In this document: positions 46,539 to 58,500 of the stretch, piece after piece | How the letters are laid out: every line of letters starts with the position of its first letter | Position numbering within the stretch: the first letter of the stretch is position 1 | DNA from: Aldrovandia affinis | Lineage: Eukaryota; Chordata; Actinopteri; Notacanthiformes; Halosauridae | DNA: 64,000 bases | Direction: 5' to 3' | Assembly: GCA_029706075.1 (NCBI GenBank) | Contig: JAINUG010000014.1 | Location: forward strand, 6,447,338 to 6,511,337 | Made by a program: the position numbers and the translations under genes | Notes under the pieces: generated by a model | What the model saw: the letters and a program-made list of their open reading frames with translations, nothing else | The model's database searches: none | Told to the model about the DNA's origin: nothing

Positions 46539-49500
46539 GCAGGGCAGTGTATCAGCATGGCGCTTGTCTGTAATGGGGATCAGGACTGTGAGGAGGATAG
46601 GCTTGATGAGCAGGACTGTGAGGAGTCCAGCAGCTCCAATGTGTGTGATGATGAGCGAGTCCCCCCCAATGTAGAGCTCACTGGCAAAGGGTGAGACCCC
46701 CACACACACACACACACACACAATGTCTTCACCCTACTTGCCGCAAAGCTTTCAGGCAAAAACAACTAATTAAATGAACAAACTAAACGAACAAACTAAA
46801 TAAAAGTCTACCTCCTCCGAAGTGGAAATCCCCTCCCGGGGCACGACACTGAACACACACTAGCACACGGGAGGTTACAACTTTTCAGTTGTTTCCTCCC
46901 ACATTTAACACTTAAACATTTAACCGACACCGCGCCTTCTCCACCCGGAGTTCCGCTTTGACTTCGACAGGCACACACATAATTAATGACTTTTCAAGTG
47001 CTTCCTAAACCCATGCACACACAGATACACTCAAACTTTTCAGTTCGAGTTCTCTTAAAATCACCCACAGACATTCTCCACTATTTCAGTGAGAGTTCTC
47101 TACACAATCTCAGAGAGAGAGATACTCCCCACTTTTCAGTGTAAGCCCTCTCTCTCTCTTCCCACACACACAGGAAGCACTCTACGAAAGTGCAAACCCC
47201 CTTCCAGGGAGCCAAACACTAAACAGTACGTCACACTCACATTAAATGACAACTCTGACAAAGGACACACACATACACATGAACGACCAGACCAAGACTA
47301 ACACTGAATGCCCCAGTTGCCCCACCTGCACTTAAATAGGTTTAATTACTACCCGGCTCAGATGGGATTCGTGAGGCAATCACACCCCTTGCCGTTCACA
47401 CATCTAATCACAATTAACTCACACAATTGACAGACCACATAAACCACACCTACACAACACAAACTATTAAGTGAATAATCATTTGATATTCACACTAATT
47501 AATACTAATGATCAATTATGGCCTTTGGAACAACTGTCCGGGCAACAGTTCACACTCTCTTGCAGTCTAACCTGCCCCCGGAAAGTTCCACTGCTCCAAA
47601 GGCCTCCACAGCCATGCTGTGGCAACAAAACAGGCAACCCTGCTACTCCCCTGTTGCCCTCTACAATGTACAACACACACACACACACACAAACACACAA
47701 ACACACAAACACATACACACACAAACAAACACACAGACACACACACACACACACTGTCCTGCAATACGTACATAACTCACACACAAACACGCGCACACAC
47801 AAACACACAGACACAGACAAACACACAACACACAGAGGATCCCACTGTACTGACATAGACACTGAACTGATTCACATCTGACGAATTGGTTGATTTGATG
47901 AAAAGATATTTCTTTGTTTAGGTCATCTTAAATTTTACATGAGATCAGATGAAAACCTTTATTTTCATCTAGTAGTTTTCTATATCCCCTGATTAGGCCT
48001 CTGTGACTGGCCGAGCGGATCTGGCAGTTCTATATCTATATCTCTGTCTCTGCAGGTTTAACGTGCTGACAGGGAAGTTGCGGGGCAGCGTGATCAACAC
48101 CAAGAGCTTCGGTGGCCAGTGCAGGAAGGTGTTCAGTGGGGACAGCAGATACTTCTACAGGCTGCCCCAGAGCCTCATTGGCTACACCTTCCAGGTGAGC
48201 TACCTATATATAATATAATAATAATATAATAATATATATAATATAATATATGCCATTTAGCAGACGCTTTTATCCAAAGCGACTTACAGTAGTGAATGCA
48301 TACATTTTCAGTATATGTGGCCCCAGTGGGGCCTGCGGCTAAGCTCGTAGAGACAGACACAAGACAGGCCCCCCGCAACTGGTAAAGGCACTCACCCAGG
48401 TAAAGGCACTCACCCAGAGTGCAGGTTGCCCACTGTGGCTGGGGTTCGACGAGAGCCGGGAGTGGCGATTGGCTCTCCGCCCCAGGGGCAGGGGGGAGGG
48501 AAGCCGGCATGAGCTCGTTGCAGGCACAGAAAAGCTGGGCGGGGGGGCGTTGAACTGTTTATAGTGTTTGTACCTGTCCTCACAGGTTGAACTGTTCATT
48601 CTGATTGTTCGGCTAGCTGTCAATGACCCTTCTCTCACCCAGGTGAAGATTGAAAATGATTTCAACGATGAGTTCTACGACAGCTCCTGGTCCTACGTGA
48701 AGCACACAGAAAAAATACAAACCTCAAACGAGGGGCACCATTATCAGACCTTTCATGAGGAATTGTCAAATAAAAAGGTTTTATTTTTAATGTAAAATAT
48801 ATTCAATCAGTTATTGTTTGATTGACTTGATTGGTGGCTGATGGATTGCTCCATTACTTTATTGACTTATTGACTGTGATTGATTTATGATTATTTGATT
48901 TATCGACTGATTTATTAGATTTTTGATTGATTGATTATTTGATTGACTGGCTGACTGACTGACCTACCTGGTTATCCAGACACACAGGTTGATGATAGTG
49001 AAGAACGAGGTGGAGGTGGCCCAGTTTCAGAACAATGCGCCTCAGTACCTCCCCCTGTCTGAGGAGTTCTGGAAGGCGCTGTTGGCCCTCCCGACCGTGT
49101 ACGACTACGCCACGTACCGCGGCCTCATCGAGAGGTACGGGACCCACTACCTGTCCGAGGGGACCCTTGGGGGCCAGTACAGCGCCATGCTGGGTATCGA
49201 CTCGGCGTCCGAGAGCCAAATGAGTGAGTCCTCCTGAGCCCGTCCCTTATGCTAACTATTAACTTATTCGTGCATCGTTGGTATGTCCTTTCTACAATCC
49301 AACAATCTACCCATTCTAATATAAAAAATGTTATATGTAATTGACAGAAGTTTTTATCCAGTGACTTATAATATTGCATTAATATAGCTAGAGATCACAA
49401 GAGCTATCGAACATTTATATACAGTATATATGTACAAACAGTTCATTATCATTTTATTTTTATAACATTAAACCAACTGTATGTACTAATTTGTCATAAT

Positions 49501-52500
49501 AAATTGAGCAGTTTATACAAAATGAAAAATAATCAATCTTTTCTTTCCCCCATGTTCTAACACAAAGGTTCCAGCTCCGTGGATTTCCATGAGTGTGTGA
49601 CAAGCAAACACAACTTTCTGTTCTTCTCATGGTCGACGACTAGTTGCAACTCATTCGTGAATAGCGCCAGGACGGCCAGCGGTATGTCACGACGACATAC
49701 CTGCAAATCATTATAATGTTCTACTAATGAATGGTTTGACACCGTAATCTCAGGATAATGTCATAAACAGTATACAAATAACATACACTACCGTTCAAAA
49801 GTTTGGGGTCACCTTCCATCTGGACTATGGCTAATCGGGCACTCCTTCATTCTTCAGCAAGATAACGACCCGAAACACACCTTGAAGTTGTGCAAGAACT
49901 ATCTGGTGAAGGAGGAATGTGAACAACAACTCAAACTAAAGACCTGGCCTGCCCAGTGTCCAGACCTCAATCCCATAGAACTTGTATGGGACAAACTGGA
50001 AAGGAAGAGTTAAAGCAAAGCAACCCACACGTTTCTCTGGGAATTGCTGCAGGATAGCTGGGAAAACATGTCGGGTGATTTCCTGCTAAAACGTATTAAC
50101 CGAATGGCCACTGTTTGTGAGGCTATTCTCACGCCAAAGGTTGACTATTTTGAGGAATCCAAGATTCAATTTTCAATATCATTTTCTTGAACAGGCGGCA
50201 CGGTGGTGCAGTGGATAGCGCTGTCGCCTCACAGCAAGAAGGTCTCGGGTTCGAATCCAGGCCGGGGGCCTTTCTGTGTGGAGTTTGCATGTTCTCCCCG
50301 TGTCCGCGTGGGTTTCCTCCGGGTACTCCGGTTTCTTCCCACAGTCCAAAGACATGCACGTTAGGCTAATTGGAGAGTCTAAATTGCCCGTAGGTATGAG
50401 TGTGTGAGTGAATGGTGTGTGTGCCCTGCGATGGATTGGCGACCTGTCCAGGGTGTATTCCTGCCTCTCGCCCGGAACGCATGCTGGGATAGGCTCCAGC
50501 ACCCCCCCGCGACCCTGACCAGGAATAAGCGGCTTAGACAATGGATGGATGGATGGATGGATGGATGGATGGATGGATTTTCTTGAACATTTCTTTGATG
50601 TTCATTTTGTTCATTGTTACATGTGTTTTTTGTCATTTTAAAGTATTTACAGAAATGCATACAATGTAAAGCATTGTCAATTATGAGATAAAAATAGTTT
50701 CCAGCAGGTGACCCCAAACTTTTGAACGGTAGTGTATTTCATAAATATTGCTGCTATAGTTTAACAGAATGCTGAAACACAAACGCAAGTGTAATGTGGG
50801 CTTGTTTCTTGGGTTTTTTCATTTACGTGTATCACGCTTGGTTGATGAATCAACCATCCCATGCTGAATAGCTCAATGGCATTCTGCTGTAAGTTTGCTG
50901 CAGGTTTCAGGAAGGCTAAGGTGGTGACAGGTTCAAACTCGGAGGCAACCGTCATTCTCATCAACAATTTCACTACAGGTTTCATCAATGCAAAAAAAGA
51001 AGGATTTAGCTCAGTTCAAATAAGAGATACATTTGCAAATAATTTTGCGAATACTACTGATGGGATGAACGATGAGTTAAGAACACCGGTTTTGCTGTCA
51101 TCTTCCACCAGCTTATAAAGTTTGAGTTTATGCCATGTGCGTTCCCCCAAAACACTGTCTTTCCCTCTTGAATCCCTCCCTCTTCCCAACTCCCAGGGTC
51201 AGCAACCAGCAGGATACCTGTGCACAGCGACATCATTGGTGGGGACCCTAGCTACATTAACGGGCTGAAGATTCTGGACCTGCAGAACCCTGCTGGAAAC
51301 CGCAATATGTACATGAAGTGGGCGGGGTCTGTGAAGAACTTCCCCACAGCCATCAAACCCAAGGTGAGGGGAGTGGACTCCCGGACCCCTCGTCACACTT
51401 TCAGGTCCAATTATTGTAATGATCTATTTCTTTTTTTAAATCAGTCATTTTCTTTATGAACCTTTATTTAACCAGGTAGGTTTGATTGAGATTAAAATCT
51501 ATTTTTCAAGAGAGATCTGACATGAAGGTAGCAGTGCACACAAATGGCATTATAAAAACAATTTGTACATCACTCGTACAGTTTTTACAGTGTACGGTTT
51601 TTCACAATTGTTTAAACACGTTTCCTGAAACTATGACTCTTTTTCTCAAAACTATATACACAAAACTCAAACAGTAAACCATTTTGGTAAACCTCCTCAA
51701 GCCTCTTGAAATGAAACACTGCACTCAAAACTATGTGAACACTTTTTAACCAAAATGACACACACACATGCAGCAGGAGTTTTGTGTTTATAGTTTTGAG
51801 AAAAAGAGGTCATAGTTTTAGGAAACGTGTTTAAACAATTGAGAAACTGTTTTGAATAAAAGCGTCTCATTCCTGACTCCAGAGTGATAGCGGCTCCTGG
51901 CTCCAGTGTTTCTCTGCCTAATCAGTCACGCCAGGCTAATCACTGATGACAACGCCAGATTGAAACACTGATGTTGTCATCAATGATTCTACTTCGGATT
52001 TTCCTCAGTCAAATGGCATTGTTTTGTAGCACCACATTGACGATAGCCATCTCTTGTTCTGCTGTGAAGAGACGCCACCAGAATTGGTCGTCTTTCAATT
52101 CTGAAAAAAAAGTTATGTTACAGTATTACTGTATTGACAAAATAGGAATTGACTCCCAGTTTCATAGATGATAAATATTGGTACTGTGGTTCACTTGCAA
52201 TAGTTCTACCATATTCTACAGTAATCATTGAGTACTGTATTGGAATGTAGTACTAAAATAAGAACCTTAAAGAAAAAAGGTGATAGTTTACAGTACTTAC
52301 CTATTCCCATTTGTGAAGGTCTGGATCACGGATGCAACAGGGTAGCACCTCAGAAGGTTTGGCTGGCCTCCCTGGGTGATGCTACAGCTAATTATGTGCT
52401 TCCCTGTAGGGCTACTGGCCACAACTGGCATGGCCAGGATTTGATTCCAGACCATGAGGCGTGTTCCCACTGAAATCTGAGTGATTTAATGGGACGAGCC

Positions 52501-55500
52501 ACCCAGCTCGCGTAGCGTTTCTTTATTGTCGTCCTCTGATTGTGCTTTGTACTTTTTGACATGGCATTGTAGCCCTTCCTACCCCATGGCTGTCGAGGGC
52601 AGGGCCCTAGGTTCTTTTAACTATAACGTACTTTACTTTTATATTAGCTTGAGTTATATAGACTTATTTACATGAAATGAGCAACCTTTAACCCCCTGAG
52701 GTCGGCTGGATCGGCGCCGATCCAAGCAGCAATACAAGTATATTACTATTTCTAACTTCGCGATATTTTATCATACACACGCGGCAAAAACATTGACAGA
52801 AACCTTAGAATCGCGACTTTCCGATTTGAGCACTGGCAAATCAAATGGGATTTTAAAATTAGCTTAATTAGACCAAAAGTAAACCTTGCTTTTTACTCTG
52901 TTTTTACCTTTTAGTAACGTCCCCCTTCTATTGACATGTTAACGAGGTGCTAATTTCGGGAGGTGCGTCGGGCCATGTGTGAAAACGCCGGCATAAACAA
53001 CACAAACTGAAGAGGACAGTCTATGCTGATATTTATTTTATTTCGCTTGTTTTCAAATACTCGTGAAAATATATATAAATTCCGCGTCTTGTGACTACAT
53101 ATTCCGCATGTCGCAATGTAACAAATTGCAATAGGCACAGAAAATACTTTTCAAACAGCCTAAAATGTTATAAAATATATCGTATGTCTGTGTTTACGCT
53201 TGCAATCTGCCAGCAACAGTATATTCACGAGTATATTTTCAAATACTCGTGAAAATATATGAATTCCGCGTCTTGTGACTACATATTCCGCATGTCGCAA
53301 TGTAACAAATTGCAATAGGCACACAAAATACTTTTCAAACAGCGTAAAATGTTATAAAATATATCGTATGTCTGTGTTTACGCTTGCAATCTGCCAGCAA
53401 CAGTCTATGCTATTGATTTTATTTCGCTCATTTTTTTTATTTTTTTACATCTTGTCTGTGTTTACGCTTGCAATCTGCCAGCAACAGTCTATGCTGATAT
53501 TAATTTTATTTCGCTTGTTTTCAAATACTCGTGAAAATATAGCCTATGAATATCGCGTGTTGTGACGCCAAACATTCGCGTGTTGCAACGTAACAAAGAG
53601 CCAAAATGAATATTCAGGTATTTAGCATTTAGCCCTCCCACAGCCTGAAATAAATGTGACCAGTTCTGATAAAAACAGGTTTTTAGCTATTTAGATCTCA
53701 GATGTGCTAAACTATTTTCACACCCTTACATAACCAAGACCTTGGTGAACAAACGCACATTGGCAAAACAATTCGTCACTATAGTTTAGTGTGTGCTTTC
53801 ACATCTTTTGTGACAGCAGAAAAATTTACTATTTTTAACTTGTGTGTTTGTAGATCTATTTACAAGCTGCATATGATACTGACCAAACTATTGATGGCAT
53901 ACAAATGTAGCTGTGATTGTCCTTCAAATAAAAATATCAAACACTTTGGAGTAAGTGTGTGTTAAATTGATGAAATTGAGATAAATATCAGACCATGCCA
54001 AAATCAAAAAACATCGAAAAGCTTAGCACGGACCTCAGAGGGTTAACCTTGCTAAGCATTTACCTCATGAAAACCTTAGGAGTAATTAGACCAAACAAGA
54101 AGATAAGTAATTGAAATATTGACTTATTGTTCAAATTTAATTAAATAAATGTCTTAATTATCACATTACACATTTTACATTTTAAGCATTTAGCAGACGC
54201 TCTTATCCAGAGCGACTTACATTTCTTTACATACAATCCATTTATACAGCTGGATATTTTACTGAAGCAATTCAGGTTAAGTACCTTGCTCAAGGGTACA
54301 ACAGCAGTGCCCCCACCTGGGAATTGAACCTGCAACCTCTGAGTTACAAGCCCAGCTCCCTAACCATTACACTATACTGCCAGCCTGGCAGTTACAAACA
54401 CTTATTTGTAAATAGTGTACTTCAAAGTATGTTGTAGCTCAATACAATTTCAGTTCAAGGAAAATACCCTTTTCAATATTCCATATAACTTGTACACTTT
54501 TTCCCAAACTCAGTCACCTTTGTATTCACAGGTATGAGCTTAAACATTACTAACTAAACCAGCAGGTTTACAAAAAAAACTAAGAAATGAGTACTCAAAC
54601 CCCCCGTTGAAGGCCTGATTTCAAACATACAAACAATGTTAGCTTCACTCTTGTGAGCCAAAGGGGAAAAAAACACTTACTCACGCAGTTCAGGAGAATG
54701 GCAGCGCACGCGAATGTTGCAATCCCAAATTCAAGAGAATGGCAGTGTGTGCGATGTTCACTCACACAGTTCAGGAGAAGTGCGCTGTGCGCGAGTGTTC
54801 CGTGCACCGGAGGAGGACGAGACGAGAGGGCCAGGGCCTGTTCCAGCGCGAGAATCCAGCATTGCCAGAGGAAGATTGAGCGCTGCCGGTAGCTCAAACC
54901 GCTATCTGGTGTGTCTGTGCTCCGTGCAAAGTCTTCTATGTCCGGGCTTAGCTACGTATGTTTACTGATTTAGCTAACGTGGCTACTTCCCAGTAATGTA
55001 ATGTACTGTCTGTGACCGGCCCACAGCTGAGACCCCTGTATGAGCTGGTGAAGGAGGTGCCCTGCGTCGCAGTGAAGAGGCTCCACCTCAAGAGGGCGAT
55101 TGAAGCGTACCGGACAGAGGAGCACCCCTGCCACTGCAGGCCCTGCCAGAACAACGGCCTACCTGTGCTGAGTGGGACCACCTGCACCTGCATCTGCAAG
55201 AGTGACACCTCCGGCCCCGCCTGCGAGCATGGGACCGTCCTGGGAGAACAGCCAGGTACAGCCAACAGCCGGTAATACAGGTGTGCTGTAGACAGGTACA
55301 CTGCTGTACCTTGTTATACACTGCCTAAGAAAGACAGGTATACTGCAGTATCCAGTTTATACACTGCCTAAGACAGGTGCACTGCAGTACCCTGCTTATA
55401 CAGTCCTGCAGCATCACAGACAGAATAGTACACTATGAAAACACAATACGACAAAAAATACTGTATGTATCCATAAAGCAGCATGCTGTACGAGTACAGT

Positions 55501-58500
55501 ACAGACATCCCCATTCCTTAACCCCTAACGCACTGGCTCACAATGGCAGTGCCCCCACGTGGGAATCGAACCCGAGTTGCAAGCCCAGCTCACTAAACAT
55601 TACGCTACATTGCCACCACAGGGCTCATCCATGGAGGCTGGACCTGCTGGTCTACCTGGTCTAATTGTTACCAAGGTCAAAGGTCAAGGACTCGAACCTG
55701 CAGCAACCCGTACCCCAGAGGAGGGGGGGCACATTGTGTTGGGGAGCCTGCAGAGCACAAGCTCTGTGAGGACGAGGATCTCGAACACCTGCGGTGAGAA
55801 AAGCGAGCGTACGACTGTACACAACCTGTAAAACTGCCCTGACTGTACACAACCTGTAAAACTGCCCTGACTGTACACAACCAATACACAACCCTTACAA
55901 CCGTATTCAGCTGTGCACAGCCGATACACAACCTTCTCAACTTTATCCAGCTGTTCACAGCACGTACACAACCTTTACAACTGCCATATGTCATATGTAT
56001 AAAACAAATATATATAAAGAATGTTGGGTCTGACTGTACACAGCCAATACACAACAGGGACAGCCTTAATCTGAAGCTGCTGGTGACCTTTGTGGCCTTT
56101 GTGAATTATCAGCTCAATGGAGCCGCACTGCTTTGATCCGTCTCTGTCACCAGCCAAGTCCTGTAAGACTCCGCCTCCCTTGGTGAATGGGATCGTCCTG
56201 GTAAGGGTCACTTGTCTTCCTGAACGAGGTCAATTAACGAGTTAACGAATATCAATTTAATCTGGGTACTGTAATTCAGGATTAAATATAATTATATATA
56301 TATACTGTATATACATTTTTCTGATTTCTATTGTCATTATTAATTCATTTATTTTATTTTAAACCCATTTCATTGCAGCTCAATCAAGTGATCAAGTATT
56401 CCTTTTTCAGTATAAAATAAAGTATTTTATTCATTGTTGTAAGCTCTACAACAATTATGTGAAGAGCTAATTAATCTTAAGAGTTGCAATTACAATAAAC
56501 AGTTAGGGGAACATTTAAAAATATATATTCTTTTACTTTCATCTTCTTGCAAGCAACAACAGCTCTAACAGCAATTTAATTTCACGAGGGTATTATATCA
56601 GGTAACTATAGAGTCATCCGCTAAAAGAGATACAATTTACTGACTAATTTCCCCAGCATTCATTGTGGCTTCACAGCACCAGGACTAAGAAACTCTGTTA
56701 TGCAGCAGTATAAAGTTACAGTCAAAGTTATGAATTGGCTGGTCCTTTACGAGTGTGAGCTGCATATCACGATTGCGGTTCAAAATCCGACTGTACCAGA
56801 CCAACCCTGGTGGGGATCCCCGATCGGGGGTGGCATTTGGCTGTCTGCTACAGGGGGAGGGGGGAGGGAGAGCTGGCACGAGCTCGCCGAGGAGTGGTAG
56901 GGCAACCTTGTAAACAGGGTTGGGCGTGTTCCATCTCGGAGGAGGCGAACATTGCCTCAAGGTATTAGCTGGTCCCGTGGAGGCGGGCGGCGAGTTCATG
57001 GGGGAGGGTAAAATCAAAAAGAAAAGTAAAGTCAGTTTCACCCTAACCGCAAAATTGCACCAGAGGGCATTTCGGTCAGGCTGAACCTGGGCCCAGTGTA
57101 AGAATGTGCCTGTCTGTTTGTGTGTGTGTGTCTTCACGTTTCTTGCGCGCTTAACACAGGACCCCAAGGATACCTACCTGGTGGGCAGTAAGGTGGTGTA
57201 CTCTTGTGTCGAGGGGTACCATGTCGTTGGAGACACCACTGCGGAGTGTGCCGAGGACCTGAGGTGGAAGAGGAACAAGATGGAGTGCAGGAGTTAGTGT
57301 TTTCTTTTGATGTTCTTAAGCTTAAGGCGCTCGAAACAGAGAGAGAAAAAATGTCCTTACCGCTACAGTAGAACCTCGGAGATAAGACCGCATCGGGAGT
57401 GAGAAGGTAGCGTGGAACTGCGTGGAGGTACTAGAATAGTAACTTAGTTTACTGTAGCCTATATTCTGAAGAGGCCACTCTCATTTTGTAGCTATGAACA
57501 TTAATAAAAGTGAATAATCATCTCATGTCGGCTTTCTGACTTAAATTGTATGTCCTTTCAGTGACCTGCTATCTTAGACCCTCTTTTCCAAACTGTTTGA
57601 TTTTGTTCTGGCTTTTCTTTTTATCAAACAATGGTGACTTTCCCATATTGTATTATTTTAACAATAGTGCTAAAGAATACAAAGCTTAATAAGGCATAAT
57701 GTATGCTACTTCCAGTTTCGTACCGGGGATAATAAACTAAAATGTCACAATGTGTCCAGGCACTGTGTGTGTGACCCCACCCCTCTCCCGTGATGTCATG
57801 GGCTCCCCCTGGAAGTTGACCTATGAGATAGGAGAGACGATCACGCTGTCCTGCCCATCGGAAAAAGTGCGTATGGGGGCACCTGAGATCCAGTGTGACT
57901 CTAGTTTGAACTGGTACCCCCAGCCAGAAGGCATCAACTGCACCATAGGTAAGTTACCAATCAATCAGCAACAAATAAATTACCCAATCAATCAACCAAT
58001 GAACAAATGACTCAATCAAATTAAATTGATCGATAAATCAATCAGCCAATCTGCGAATAAATTAACCAATCAAACATTTTTCATTTATTCGGCAGCAATC
58101 TTTTAAACATTTATTTGCTGTCATGCCTCATTATTGGTTTCGTGATTATTGGTTTAGAGTAAACGGAGCCTGGGATTGGTTTGTCTTGAGTAAATGGAAC
58201 CCGTGATTGGTGGGTCTCAAGTAAAGGGGTCAAACTAGGAAATCCCTGGATTCACAGTCAAGTATAAATGGACCAGAGGTTGAAAAAAACCTGTGATTCA
58301 TAATTCTGGGTAAAAACTGTGCTTCTGTGTATAAAAGTGGCTTAATAGTTCATTTGTTCATTAGTACTAGAGACTAATTAATACTAGTCCATTTGTTCCT
58401 TCTCAAGACAAATTAATACGAGATGATTAAGTAATTCATTCTGGAGGATATATGAAGACAAGTTAATTTGTTCATTCATACCATTTCAGAGATTTCATAC

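Noticed and set aside
46209-46721. Long frames of Thr-His or Cys-Val repeats around C7 exon 5 and at other microsatellites (26020-26472, 47471-47881)
   Set aside because: Translations of (CA)n/(TG)n; coding only where they overlap true exons.
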